A stretch of 64,000 nt of DNA from Bacillus thuringiensis (GTDB lineage Bacteria; Bacillota; Bacilli; Bacillales; Bacillaceae_G). This document shows positions 7,270 to 15,717 of this stretch, piece after piece. A program made the position numbers and the translations under genes. The number at the start of each line of letters is the position of its first letter. Positions within the stretch are counted from its first letter, which is position 1. The notes under the pieces are model-generated. The model saw only the letters and a list, made by a program, of their open reading frames with translations, was not told the DNA's origin and searched no databases. Where the stretch lies: positions 372,001 to 436,000 of the forward strand of contig NZ_CP012100.1 in the NCBI RefSeq assembly GCF_001182785.1, in the 5' to 3' direction.

Positions 7270-8436
7270 ATGAGAATGATAAAGAAGTGGCTTCATACAA
7301 AAAGGTTAAGGAATCAACTTATAGAGGTATTTGGAAAAGCAGGTCTATATACGGAACATCAAACACGCGGGGGGAAAGTGCCTATTTATCCAAAGATATA
7401 TAATATATCTTCTTCAGCGGAAAGCGTGAGATATGTATTTACCATACCAAACGGATTAGATCCACAGAAGATTGAAAAGAAGTGGTTTTGTTTTCAGCAA
7501 ATATTAGGACGGAATATTACGATTGAAGGGGATGTGAAAAAGTTTGTCCTACATGTATTTCATTCAAATGCTGGGCTAAAGCCGTATACTTATTGTTATA
7601 GAGAATGGCAGCTACAATTAAAAGGTTACGGTTTACCTGTTGTGGTCGGCAGGGACCAATACGGAAAAATGATTGCGTACGACATGATTGGTTCCAATTC
7701 ACCGCACTTATTAATCGCAGGAGAAACGGGAAGTGGGAAAAGTAGTATGGTACGTGTTGTGCTATCCACACTTATTCAATATATGTCCCCTAATACGTTG
7801 CATTTGTATCTTGGTGATTTAAAAAATTCTGAATTTCATTTTTTACGTAGAGTGAAGCATGTAAAAGAAGTTTGTATGGAAGAAATTGAGATGAAAATAA
7901 TGCTGCAAAAGTTATGGAAGGAAATCATGGAACGAAGAAAACTTATGGAAGGATATGAAGTTGATCATATTGATGCGTACAACAAATTAAATCCAAATCA
8001 TCAAAAGCCATATATCCTACTTGCTATTGATGAAGTGGCTATGCTTAAAGATGAAAAAGAGTGTATGGCTACGATTGAAAAGATTTCAGCAGTCGGGCGA
8101 TCACTTGGAGTTTTTCTTTTGCTTAGTATGCAGAGGCCAGATGCCAAGGTGTTAGATGGTAAGTTAAAACTTAATATGACTGTAAGAATGGGCTTTAAAT
8201 GTGATAGTGTAATTAATAGTAATATTATGGGTACTCCTGGTTCAGAGTATTTAGAGAAATCTGGCCAAATGATTTTTAAACGAAATGGATTAAAGAAAGT
8301 GCAAGCTCCTTATTTGGAATTAAGTAAGGCGAAACAAATTGTTGAACCGTATCGCATGTCTAAAGAGGAGAAGATACTCAAGAATTCATCGCAAGAAGAA
8401 ATTCCGTTATTTGGGGTGTTAGATGATGAAGAGTAG
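7270..8436 (+). CDS. FtsK/SpoIIIE-type DNA translocase (TraB/coupling-protein-like)
   Basis: 388 residues, RBS AGGGGGAAG. The C-terminal two thirds form the FtsK/SpoIIIE motor: Walker A GETGSGKSS (about 151-159), the LYLGDLKNSEFHFL strand, Walker B YILLAIDEVAML (about 247-258) and the sensor stretch FLLLSMQRPDA. There are no membrane helices and no gamma DNA-reading domain, unlike chromosomal FtsK or SpoIIIE (over 750 residues). This short form is the kind found on ICEs and plasmids, where it moves DNA during transfer. It overlaps the next gene by 14 bases. Confidence 0.85.
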   Translation: MRMIKKWLHTKRLRNQLIEVFGKAGLYTEHQTRGGKVPIYPKIYNISSSAESVRYVFTIPNGLDPQKIEKKWFCFQQILGRNITIEGDVKKFVLHVFHSNAGLKPYTYCYREWQLQLKGYGLPVVVGRDQYGKMIAYDMIGSNSPHLLIAGETGSGKSSMVRVVLSTLIQYMSPNTLHLYLGDLKNSEFHFLRRVKHVKEVCMEEIEMKIMLQKLWKEIMERRKLMEGYEVDHIDAYNKLNPNHQKPYILLAIDEVAMLKDEKECMATIEKISAVGRSLGVFLLLSMQRPDAKVLDGKLKLNMTVRMGFKCDSVINSNIMGTPGSEYLEKSGQMIFKRNGLKKVQAPYLELSKAKQIVEPYRMSKEEKILKNSSQEEIPLFGVLDDEE

Positions 8437-9034
8437 AGATAAAGGAATTCTGAATGATTTGAAGCAATTTAGATGCATGTCCCGAGACGATATTATTGAC
8501 TTGCATTTTCAAGGTTTAAAGAATGCGATAACCTGCTGTAATACGGTTATGAAACGATTAAGAAGAGACGGCCATGTTGATGCTAATGTATTGCAGCACC
8601 CATACATTTATTTTCCGCAACCCAGTTCTATCAGAAAAACCAGTCAAAAAATTCCTCATTTCCTTGGTATTGTGGACGTATACAAACAACTTGTTCATTA
8701 TGAAAATCCTAAGTTATTTAAAGTGGAACCAAAATATGGGAAGGGATATATGGAGCCGGATGCTTTTACTATATGGCGTAGGTCGCCATTCTTTATTGAA
8801 CTTCAAAAGTCAGTGTACAGTAAAAAGATAATGCAAGATAAGATAAGTAGATATGAGTTATACTTCCATAGCCAAGAATGGCATAATGAATCTTGGCAAC
8901 CGAAAACTTCTAAATTTTTTCCTTCAATTCTTATCATTACCGATAAATATTACGACGTTCAATCTCCTTATTTCCTTATATTCCAGGCAAATTCTATAGA
9001 GAGTTTTATGAATAATTTAATAGTGAAATCATAA
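8423..9034 (+). CDS. Replication-relaxation family protein
   Basis: 203 residues overlapping the FtsK-like gene. The N-terminal 60 residues look like a winged helix (LNDLKQFRCMSRDDIIDLHF ... NTVMKRLRRDGHVD). The second half carries EPDAFTIWRRSPFFIELQKS, which resembles the D...E-x-K/Q core of a restriction-like nuclease fold. This matches the plasmid replication-relaxation family (PF13814) that accompanies FtsK-like pumps on Bacillus mobile elements. Likely role: processing of origin DNA for replication or transfer. The three-gene set plus its divergent XRE gene looks like the core of an integrated element whose integrase is absent. Confidence 0.72.
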   Translation: MMKSRDKGILNDLKQFRCMSRDDIIDLHFQGLKNAITCCNTVMKRLRRDGHVDANVLQHPYIYFPQPSSIRKTSQKIPHFLGIVDVYKQLVHYENPKLFKVEPKYGKGYMEPDAFTIWRRSPFFIELQKSVYSKKIMQDKISRYELYFHSQEWHNESWQPKTSKFFPSILIITDKYYDVQSPYFLIFQANSIESFMNNLIVKS

Positions 9035-9036
9035 AG

Positions 9037-9064
9037 AAAGCCTGCCTAGTGCAGAGCTTTTTTC
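9037..9064 (+). terminator. Terminator of the FtsK/relaxation operon
   Basis: Imperfect stem AAGCCTGC / GCAGAGCTT followed by TTTTTT, starting 2 bases after the stop codon. Confidence 0.6.
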
Positions 9065-9338
9065 CTTTCAATAATGTATTAAGTCATGTGTGATGATCGT
9101 TAGACGGCAATAAATGCGAAGAGTGAATTTGAAGCAAGTTATGAAATAGTAAAAAAATGAAGAAAGTAATCGTTTAAATAATTTTTAATGGTTACGCGAA
9201 TATCTCATTTATAAACATTGATATAGGTAACTTTATTATCTTTCGAAAATGTAATGTTGACGTAAGGTTTTTGAATTTCTCTTCAACCGAAAACAGATTA
9301 AGATTACAGTAGCATAGAAAATCAATGAGGTGAACAAT
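9065..9338. other. Intergenic region upstream of the YxeA-like gene
   Basis: About 270 bases with no gene; it should contain the promoter of the lipoprotein gene. I see no clear operator. Confidence 0.4.
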
Positions 9339-9695
9339 ATGAAAAAATATATGGCACTTTTTAGCCTTTTAGTTGTATTTGCAAGTCTACTAGTTGGATG
9401 TGATATTAATCGTATGGGTAAAGATGAATATTACGTCCAAATTACAATGGATGGAAAAGAGGGAGTTTCAAAATCTATGGATGGGAAAGTGATGGGAAAG
9501 GAGTATGAATATACATTATCGAGTTTTGATAAGGAAGGTAAAGAAAAAGAGTTACAATTTATGGCACAAAAGAATCTTCGTAAAGAAGCATTCCTACGTG
9601 TATATCATTCAGATAAAAAAGGTGTAACAGCTTGGGAGGAAGTGCAGGAAGACGAGCTTCCTAAGAAAGCAAAAGAAAAACTAGGTGTGAAATAA
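9339..9695 (+). CDS. YxeA-family (DUF1093) lipoprotein
   Basis: 118 residues. The ATG 9 bases inside the open frame is preferred because GAGGTGA lies just upstream. A lipoprotein signal peptide with lipobox LLVGC is clear, so the protein should be a lipid-anchored outer-face membrane protein. The mature part shows the YxeA pattern: YYVQITMDGKEG, then YEYTLSSFDKEGKEK, then LRVYHSDKKGVTAWEEV and a Lys-rich end. YxeA proteins are small OB-fold-like envelope proteins of unknown function in firmicutes. A decayed paralogue with a matching terminator lies at 20383-20556. Confidence 0.85.
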   Translation: MKKYMALFSLLVVFASLLVGCDINRMGKDEYYVQITMDGKEGVSKSMDGKVMGKEYEYTLSSFDKEGKEKELQFMAQKNLRKEAFLRVYHSDKKGVTAWEEVQEDELPKKAKEKLGVK

Positions 9696-9710
9696 TCAGT
9701 TATTTGTGAT

Positions 9711-9747
9711 GGTGGATTCTCCTACATGGAGGGTTCGCCGTTTTTTT
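9711..9747 (+). terminator. Terminator of the YxeA-like gene
   Basis: Stem GGTGGATTCTCC / GGAGGGTTCGCC (several G-U pairs) with loop TACAT and seven T residues. The same structure with few changes recurs at 20518-20556. Confidence 0.75.
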
Positions 9748-9751
9748 ATTA

Positions 9752-9935
9752 TATGTTATGTTGTAGTTTTTTATATAAAGCATATTGAAAAAATAAGGTA
9801 AATCTTCCGGAATGAGATCTCCATAATTAATAATTTGTACGTTAACCTTTCCGTTATTACTAAATCCATTTATATCAACGATTTGTCCCACATATCCCGT
9901 TGTACCAATATCTTTTAAAGTACGTATAAAAAATG
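9752..9935 (-). pseudogene. C-terminal gene fragment, family unknown
   Basis: Read on the minus strand, TLKDIGTTGYVGQIVDINGF followed by NNGKVNVQIINYGDLIPEDL and PYFFNMLY looks like the end of a real protein. However, it begins after a stop codon, has no start signal, and its frame runs on into the YxeA terminator. I take it as a relic of an ABC- or immunity-type gene whose 5' part is lost. The family is not recognised. Confidence 0.3.
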
Positions 9936-9937
9936 CC

Positions 9938-9975
9938 CTTTATCTTATCTTTATCTTATCTTTACCTTATCTTTA
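9938..9975. repeat. Short tandem repeat (TTATCTTTATC-type units)
   Basis: Three and a half copies of an 11-base unit built from CTTATCTTTAT, with one T-to-C change in the last copy. Confidence 0.7.
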
Positions 9976-10111
9976 AACTTTTATATTAAACTTAAAACCT
10001 TAAAGTATTGATGTTTGAGTCTAAAAAGGGCGGGAGATAGATGTCCATTACATAGTTTGTAAATAACCAATTACCTTTGAAAAATTGAATTTTTTATACG
10101 AGGAGGAATAT

Positions 10112-10759
10112 ATGAAGGATACAAGTAAAAAACAAATTATAAAAGTGTTCCTTATTAGTATTTTGGGCTTAGGAATTATACTTGGAATGCTATATATTAA
10201 TCATAAAACCAATATTCAACAAAATAAAGCGCTAGCCACCGAAAAACGTGTATTGCAATATGAATCTACCTTGAAAAAAGAATTAGAAAAATATAATTTA
10301 GGAGAGAAAACAGCAGTTTTATTAGGAATTATGTACCAAGAGAGTAGAGGTGAGGGAAACGATCCTATGCAGTCATCCGAATCACTTGGATTAAAGCCAA
10401 ATGAAATTCAAGAGACAAGCTTGAGCATTGAACAAGGGGTAAAACACTTTGTTAAAATGTACAAATATGGAACGGACAAGGATGTTAGCATGGATACAAT
10501 TATTCAAAGCTATAATATGGGGCCAGGGTATATTGATTTTGTTGCTAGTCAAGAATTTAAACAACACTCAGAGGATTCAGCCAAAAAGTTTTCTAAGATG
10601 AAAGTTGATCAAAATCCAGCGATGTATACTTGTGGTGGAAATAAAAATAATTTTAGGTATCCATATTGTTATGGTGATTTCACATATGCCACAAAGGTAA
10701 ATGAAAAAACAAAACTTATTGAAGAACTTCTTCGAAATGTACATGCCCCTTCTAAATAA
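10112..10759 (+). CDS. Membrane-anchored lysozyme-like muramidase
   Basis: 215 residues from the ATG behind GAGGAGG. One N-terminal membrane helix (about 10-28), then an extracellular domain. The segment AVLLGIMYQESRGEGND carries the catalytic glutamate of the T4-lysozyme-like family (PF13702), followed by the typical SLSIEQGVKHFV and IIQSYNMGPGYIDF stretches. Relatives occur as stand-alone muramidases and as the wall-cutting domain of conjugation hydrolases such as CwlT. The conjugation-type module lies only 1 kb upstream, so a role in opening the wall for DNA transfer is possible but inferred. Confidence 0.85.
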   Translation: MKDTSKKQIIKVFLISILGLGIILGMLYINHKTNIQQNKALATEKRVLQYESTLKKELEKYNLGEKTAVLLGIMYQESRGEGNDPMQSSESLGLKPNEIQETSLSIEQGVKHFVKMYKYGTDKDVSMDTIIQSYNMGPGYIDFVASQEFKQHSEDSAKKFSKMKVDQNPAMYTCGGNKNNFRYPYCYGDFTYATKVNEKTKLIEELLRNVHAPSK

Positions 10760-10930
10760 GCTGTAAAATGATACTGTCAGTCATCAACAATAAAATATTA
10801 GAATGTAACTTATACTTTAAATAATTCTTTTTTGCTTATATTTTTGTTATGCTCTGATGCAGGATTCTTATAATAGGGGTCACGCAATATAGCTATCAGG
10901 CTAACAATACAAAATATCCCCTAAAATAAA

Positions 10931-10980
10931 AAAAGACGTTATTCTTTCTGAGAAATCATTGGAAAAAATAACGTCTTTTT
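10931..10980. terminator. Strong terminator between convergent genes
   Basis: Stem AAAAGACGTTATT / AATAACGTCTTTT (13 bp) with A and T runs on both sides, between the muramidase gene and the convergent kinase gene. The rest of 10760-11059 shows no gene. Confidence 0.85.
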
Positions 10981-11059
10981 ATCGATGTGACGGTATCCTA
11001 TATAAAAAATTTCAATCTTATTTTAATAAGGTGAAAAAAGATTGAGACTCTTTTGTTAT

Positions 11060-12544
11060 TTACTTTATGGATAATGGAATGGTAACTAAAAATTCTACGC
11101 CTTGTTTGGTATTATTTATAGAATACGTGATAAAAAGGGATTCAAAAATTTGTTTTACAATATATAATCCTAAGCCACTCCCTCCCGTATTTCGATTTCT
11201 TGACTTTTCGATTCGATAAAATGGTTTGAAAATATGTTGTATATCTTCTTCTTTTATTTTGACACCTGTATTGATAACTCGCATTTGGATGTTGTTTTGT
11301 TTAGAATCCTTTGTTAACTTTATATAGACTTTTTCGTTATACGGTGAATACATAATCGCATTATGAATGATGTTTTTACAAGCTTTTTCTAAAAGAACAT
11401 AATCCGTATAAACAAAAATGTCAGAATCGACTTCTTTTATTATTTGAATGCCTTTTTGAGAAGCAAAAAATTCGAGGTTTTTTATGATTGTATCTATTGA
11501 TTTCGAAAGATTTACTTCTTCCATTTGAAGTTTAAAGGTATGTTGTTCTAATTTTGACATGCTTAAAATTTCGCGAACTAGTTGTTCCAGACTTTCAATT
11601 ATTTGATAATTTTTCTTTAAATATTGGTCACGATTTTGATAAGGGCCGATATTATATATCATCCCTTCTAAGTATCCTTTCATAACAGTAAGAGGAGTTT
11701 TTAATTCATGTGCTACAATAGCAAAGAATTCCCTTCGCTTTGTTTCTATTTCTCTTTCTTTTTCAATATCACTTTTTAATTGCTGATTCGCTTTTTGTAA
11801 ATCAAAAATTGCCTGTTGTAAATTTATGGACATATCATTCAAGCTATTGGACAATTCCCCTAATTCATCCATAGAACGAACCTCAATTTTTTCAGAGAAA
11901 TCCAAGTTTGCCATCTTTTGTGCACCTTTATTAATATAAATAAGTGGTTTAGTAATAAACCTTGAATAGAGATAAGCACTTCCTAAACCAATAACCAGTA
12001 CAATGATACTAATATAGGGTAGAAAACGTACCAAGACCTGTGAAGCTTCATCGATTGGTTGAAATGTTGCGAACACCACAAGCGTTAAATTAACATCTTG
12101 GAATTGTATTGGCTTGGTAGCCTCATATGAATTACGAGTTTGAGCCAAACCCTTTATTGGTACTGTAGTAACAAAACCTTTTGCCGGAGTACCCCCCTGA
12201 ACAGTACTCCCCCGAACAGTACCCTCTTGAATAGTACTTTGAAGAAAAGGATAATAAATAATCCTTCCCTCATTATCTTGAAGATATATCACTGCATTAT
12301 TTTTTTGTGCGTATTCATTAACAAGTGTTGTTGCATTTTGAAGCGTAAGATTTTTAGATTTATCAATTATTTCTTCGATTCCCGTTTGAAGCTGATCTGT
12401 TTTGTATTTCTCATAAAATTTAGGGAGAAAGAAGTATAAAGTTACATAAATTAAGGTTGCAAAGGCTAACAAAATGAGGGATGTAGTCATAAAGAGTTTA
12501 TAGGTAATTCTCTTCATCTTCATGATTTTTACAATTTTATTCAT
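11060..12544 (-). CDS. Sensor histidine kinase
   Basis: About 494 residues. Two membrane helices (about 17-38 and 175-195) flank an extracellular sensor region of about 135 residues. A HAMP linker follows (FITKPLIYINKGAQKMANLD), then a HisKA H-box FAIVAHELKTPLTVMKGYLE and an HATPase domain with N box NIIHNAIMYSP and G box GGSGLGLYIVKQIF. It overlaps the response regulator gene by 8 bases, so the pair is co-translated; the start is the ATG in that overlap and has only a weak ribosome site. The neighbouring htrA and ABC genes suggest it senses cell-envelope stress or a peptide. Confidence 0.9.
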   Translation of the reverse strand: MNKIVKIMKMKRITYKLFMTTSLILLAFATLIYVTLYFFLPKFYEKYKTDQLQTGIEEIIDKSKNLTLQNATTLVNEYAQKNNAVIYLQDNEGRIIYYPFLQSTIQEGTVRGSTVQGGTPAKGFVTTVPIKGLAQTRNSYEATKPIQFQDVNLTLVVFATFQPIDEASQVLVRFLPYISIIVLVIGLGSAYLYSRFITKPLIYINKGAQKMANLDFSEKIEVRSMDELGELSNSLNDMSINLQQAIFDLQKANQQLKSDIEKEREIETKRREFFAIVAHELKTPLTVMKGYLEGMIYNIGPYQNRDQYLKKNYQIIESLEQLVREILSMSKLEQHTFKLQMEEVNLSKSIDTIIKNLEFFASQKGIQIIKEVDSDIFVYTDYVLLEKACKNIIHNAIMYSPYNEKVYIKLTKDSKQNNIQMRVINTGVKIKEEDIQHIFKPFYRIEKSRNRNTGGSGLGLYIVKQIFESLFITYSINNTKQGVEFLVTIPLSIK

Positions 12545-13202
12545 CGATTTTATAACCAATGCCCTTTACGGTTTTAATATAGGGTATATCTAATTTTTTT
12601 CGTATGTTTTTCATATGTGTATCAATCATTCGTGTGTCTCCGGCATACTCATATCCCCAAATTTTTTCTACGATATTTTCTCTTGTGAGTACCTTTTTTT
12701 CATTTTGAAGTAGTAGTTGCAAAATTTCAAATTCTTTTGTCGTTAGGGGAACCTCGACTTTATTTACATATACTTTATATGCATCGCCATCGACATGTAG
12801 TTCTCTAAATATAAAATGATTATCCGTACTTTGATTATTACTTCTTCTCAGTACCGCTTCGACGCGTCTCATCAAAACATGAAAAGAAAAGGGTTTCGTA
12901 ATATAATCATCGATTCCAAGATCAAATCCTTTCATTTGATCTTGTTCTTCTTCTAGCGCAGTTAGCATAATAATTGGTATATTTGACTGACTTCGAATCA
13001 TTTTGGCAACTTCAAATCCATTCAGGTTTGGCATCATCACATCTAGAAGAATTAAATCGAAGAATTGCTTATTAAATTGTTTCATGCCTTCTAATCCATC
13101 TGATGCAACTATAACTTTATACTGTTGTGTCATTAAAAATTGTTTGATTAATTCTTGTATTTCTTGATCATCTTCTACCACCAGAATGTGATAGTTCTTC
13201 AT
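12537..13202 (-). CDS. OmpR/PhoB-type response regulator
   Basis: 221 residues starting at MKNYHILVVEDD behind AGAGGTGAT. The receiver domain has the acidic pair in VVEDDQE, the phospho-acceptor aspartate in LILLDVMMPN (about 52), the T/S in IIMLTALEE and the K in DYITKPFS. The C-terminal winged helix (about 125-221) has the OmpR pattern LTTKEFEILQLLLQ, RENIVEKIWGYEYAGDTRMI and IRKKLDIPYIKTVKGIGYK. Such regulators bind direct repeats about 11 bp apart; candidates are present at 13301-13318, 13599-13628 and 15718-15779. It is read divergently from the short gene at 13366. Confidence 0.93.
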   Translation of the reverse strand: MKNYHILVVEDDQEIQELIKQFLMTQQYKVIVASDGLEGMKQFNKQFFDLILLDVMMPNLNGFEVAKMIRSQSNIPIIMLTALEEEQDQMKGFDLGIDDYITKPFSFHVLMRRVEAVLRRSNNQSTDNHFIFRELHVDGDAYKVYVNKVEVPLTTKEFEILQLLLQNEKKVLTRENIVEKIWGYEYAGDTRMIDTHMKNIRKKLDIPYIKTVKGIGYKIDE

Positions 13203-13300
13203 AATATCACCTCTTGTATTCATTATAACCTTCTAATCTGTAGTTGATGTGGAGACGTATTAGAAACACTATAAAAACTTCACAAGAAAACTACATGTAT

Positions 13301-13318
13301 TTCAAATTAGCTCCAGAT
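13301..13318. promoter_or_regulatory. Shared motif, copy A (candidate response-regulator site)
   Basis: TTCAAATTAGCTCCAGAT, lying in the divergent region between the regulator gene and the short gene at 13366. Twelve or more of its 18 bases, including CTCCAGAT, equal those at 15762-15779 in front of the ABC permease. A possible -10 (TATATA) follows at about 13333. Confidence 0.5.
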
Positions 13319-13365
13319 GCATGAGATAGGTTATATACATAACAAGACACAGGGAGGTAATTAAG

Positions 13366-13536
13366 ATGTCACTAGAAGCAAACATCATTTTTTCTTTATT
13401 AGATGTACAATTGTGGATAGCTCCTCATTCGAATAATAGACGCATAAAAGAGAAAAAACAAAAATTGAAACCAGCATCGTGCTTAAACAAATACACAAGT
13501 GTAAATAAAAGAAAGCTATATAAGTCTAGTGAATAA
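13366..13536 (+). CDS. Short basic protein next to the two-component system
   Basis: A 56-residue frame, starting MSLEANIIFSLLDVQLWIAP. It has an AGGGAGG ribosome site 7 bases before ATG and its own terminator directly after the stop. The first 20 residues are hydrophobic with one acidic pair; the remainder is strongly basic (about 14 Lys/Arg, one Cys). No family is recognised. The strong signals on both ends, and the promoter motif shared with the ABC operon, argue for a real gene. A signal or target peptide of the kinase-transporter system is a hypothesis. Confidence 0.5.
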   Translation: MSLEANIIFSLLDVQLWIAPHSNNRRIKEKKQKLKPASCLNKYTSVNKRKLYKSSE

Positions 13537-13571
13537 AAATAGGGAGGATCAAATTGATTCTCTCTATTTTT
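13535..13571 (+). terminator. Terminator after the short gene
   Basis: Stem AAAAATAGGGAGGATCAA / TTGATTCTCTCTATTTTT with G-U pairs and a T run, starting at the stop codon of 13366-13536. Confidence 0.75.
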
Positions 13572-13598
13572 GTATTCCATAATTAGGTACTGAAAGTC

Positions 13599-13628
13599 TT
13601 TACTATAACTCTAGATTAACTCCATATA
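13599..13628. promoter_or_regulatory. Shared motif, copy B, with 11-bp direct repeat
   Basis: AACTCTAGATT at 13607 is followed exactly 11 bases later by AACTCCATATA. The first half matches copies A and C over ACTC(C/T)AGAT. A TATGAT -10-like box follows at about 13637. It lies before the short frame at 13681. Confidence 0.45.
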
Positions 13629-13680
13629 GAATACAGATTAAGTTTGTATGATACATGTACCAAATAGAAAGGAATGATAC

Positions 13681-13800
13681 ATGATGTTGACGACTTGCAC
13701 AATCTATCAAATTTTATCCCTTCCTTCTTATTTACACACAAACCTATTACCATCCATTCTCACGAGAATGCTAGGATCTATGTTTATAACAAAAGAATAA
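13681..13800 (+). CDS. Possible 39-residue hydrophobic peptide gene
   Basis: The frame begins MMLTTCTIYQILSLPSYLHT and ends SMFITKE. GAAAGGA lies 7 bases upstream of the ATG, and the shared promoter motif lies about 60 bases further up. The peptide is mostly hydrophobic with one Cys and few charges, like a small membrane peptide or a peptide pheromone precursor. A second frame in the same DNA (69 codons from 13674) has the ribosome site too close to its start. A terminator-like hairpin follows at 13898. A chance ORF is possible. Confidence 0.35.
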   Translation: MMLTTCTIYQILSLPSYLHTNLLPSILTRMLGSMFITKE

Positions 13801-13897
13801 ATAGGCTAATGGATGTTTATTGTCCCTTGTTTCCACTTTTTGTAAAACACCTGTATAAACACGCATGCTACTTTGTACATTGAATACACTATTTGTT

Positions 13898-13922
13898 GAG
13901 AGCCGAATAGGCTCTTTTTTTA
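13898..13922 (+). terminator. Terminator
   Basis: Stem AGAGCC / GGCTCT with a T run; it ends whatever is transcribed from the 13.6-13.9 kb region. The rest of 13923-14142 holds only the htrA leader. Confidence 0.65.
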
Positions 13923-14142
13923 GAAACAAGTTTGAAGTGGGTTTGAATATCGTCATACATATATTCATAGGAAAATTCAAATATAATGTTACCCCTACGA
14001 AAAAACAGTTGATTTATGTTTAAACCATGCCCAAAGGTAAAATTTTCTTTTTTTGAAATGATGATTCTTAAATATTACATTCATACATCGTATTTCAAAT
14101 ATCAAGATAAAAATATTCAATTGTAAATTAAAGGAGAAAGGG

Positions 14143-15336
14143 ATGTTCACAATGGGACACTATGATACAAATCAAACAGAAAGCAATAGGAATAAAGCCT
14201 ATAAAAAAACAGGGTATTTTTTCACAGGAATAATTGGTGCAGTGATTGGTGCAATTACCATTGGATTGACCACGCCTTATATAAATGAAAGCAAAGGAAG
14301 TGCAGGTCAATCTCCTAAGCATAACGAAGTAAATCAGGCTAAGCCGATCTCTTACAAACCAGAAGATGTGAGCAATCCTCAAAATATGATTGAATCTGCA
14401 AAAGAAGTTGTCGTAGGTGTCATTAACTATAAACAAAATGCAGATTCATTTAATACGCAAGATCAATCAGAAGAAGCTGGTTCGGGATCGGGGGTCATAT
14501 ATAAAAAAAACGGCAATAAGGCTTTCATTGTTACAAATAATCATGTGATAGACGGTGCGAATAAAGTAGAAGTGAAATTGAATAATGGTAAAAAGGTTAC
14601 CGCTAAAGTAGTAGGGACAGATCCATTATTAGATTTAGCGGTATTAGAAATTGACGGGGCAGATGTAAAAAGAGTCGCAACACTTGGAGACTCTGAAAAA
14701 ATTCGTACAGGGGAAACGGTAATAGCCATTGGAAATCCATTGGGGCTAGAAGGTAGTGTAACAAAGGGGATTATTAGTAGCAAGGAACGAGAAATACCTG
14801 TTAGTACCCTCGGAAATCAACAAGTTGATTGGCAAGCACAGGTAATTCAAACAGATGCCGCTATTAATCCTGGGAATAGTGGAGGAGCTTTGTTTAATGA
14901 ACAGGGTGAAGTCATTGGAATTAATTCGAGTAAAATTGCACAACAAGCAGTGGAAGGAATTGGATTTGCAATCCCGATTCATATAGCCAAAACGATCCTA
15001 GAGTCTCTTGAGAAAGATGGAACAGTTAAACGTCCGATGATGGGTGTACAGTTATTAGATGTGGAGAAAATGACAGATTCTGCACGCCATCAATTAAAAT
15101 TACCAAAAGAGATATCGAATGGTGCAGTATTGAGGAATATCTTAAACCAATCACCAGCAGAAAAAGGTGGATTACAACAATATGATGTTGTGATTGCATT
15201 AGATGGACAAAAAATAGAAAATGTCGTTCAATTCCGTAAATATTTATATGAAAAGAAAAAATTGGGGGATACAATTAAAGTAACAGTTTATCGAAATGGT
15301 GAAAAACTAACAAAAAACGTGAAATTAGTGGATTAA
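14143..15336 (+). CDS. HtrA/DegP-type membrane-anchored serine protease
   Basis: 397 residues, RBS AAAGGAG. One membrane helix (about 24-44) anchors the protein outside the membrane. The S1C protease domain has the full triad: H134 (TNNHVIDG), D164 (LLDLAVLEI) and S246 (NPGNSGGAL). A PDZ domain follows (about 290-390, with GAVLRNILNQSPAEKGGL). This matches Bacillus HtrA/HtrB/YyxA quality-control proteases of the wall-membrane space. It lies alone between the two-component genes and the ABC genes and has its own terminator. In bacilli such proteases are usually controlled by envelope-stress two-component systems. Confidence 0.93.
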   Translation: MFTMGHYDTNQTESNRNKAYKKTGYFFTGIIGAVIGAITIGLTTPYINESKGSAGQSPKHNEVNQAKPISYKPEDVSNPQNMIESAKEVVVGVINYKQNADSFNTQDQSEEAGSGSGVIYKKNGNKAFIVTNNHVIDGANKVEVKLNNGKKVTAKVVGTDPLLDLAVLEIDGADVKRVATLGDSEKIRTGETVIAIGNPLGLEGSVTKGIISSKEREIPVSTLGNQQVDWQAQVIQTDAAINPGNSGGALFNEQGEVIGINSSKIAQQAVEGIGFAIPIHIAKTILESLEKDGTVKRPMMGVQLLDVEKMTDSARHQLKLPKEISNGAVLRNILNQSPAEKGGLQQYDVVIALDGQKIENVVQFRKYLYEKKKLGDTIKVTVYRNGEKLTKNVKLVD

Positions 15337-15356
15337 ACAAGTACCGCTTAAAAATA

Positions 15357-15381
15357 AAGCCACCTTTGGGTGGTTTTTTTA
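15357..15381 (+). terminator. Terminator of htrA
   Basis: Stem AAGCCACC / GGGTGGTT with a short TTT loop and seven T residues, 20 bases after the stop. Confidence 0.8.
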
Positions 15382-15429
15382 TATGTGCTTTTTGTGTGGG
15401 TACTAGATATATCAGGGGTGGTAAATGTG

Positions 15430-15510
15430 ATGAAGCAAAAAGAGTGCCCACATTTTTATTCCATGCAGGAGGCTAATTTTCCAGCTATAGTATCTCATCC
15501 TGTACTGTAG
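15430..15510 (+). CDS. Possible 26-residue peptide
   Basis: A short frame MKQKECPHFYSMQEANFPAI plus six residues, with GGGGTGG about 8 bases before ATG. No family, no terminator of its own. It is listed because it is the third short frame in the same regulated block; it may be chance. The rest of 15511-15715 shows no gene. Confidence 0.2.
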   Translation: MKQKECPHFYSMQEANFPAIVSHPVL

Positions 15511-15717
15511 GGGTCATAAATAAAGGGAGTTATCCCGTGTTTGTATTCCTTCCTCAAGTTAATCGGTTGGTGACTGATATTTTATACCTTTTTATTATTC
15601 CGTTTGTCCTCATTCCACATTAAATGGACTGACCCTTTACCAATGTTCAAAATCGATTACATATTTTAATTTGTGTTCCAGTTTTTCTTGATTATATTAA
15701 CGAATCACTACATATGC

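Noticed and set aside
9938..9975. Tandem repeat considered as CRISPR
   Set aside because: Units are 11 bases with no spacers. No CRISPR array or cas gene was seen anywhere in the window.
13674..13883. 69-codon frame overlapping the 39-codon peptide
   Set aside because: Its ATG directly touches the GGA of the ribosome site; the frame at 13681 has the better spacing.
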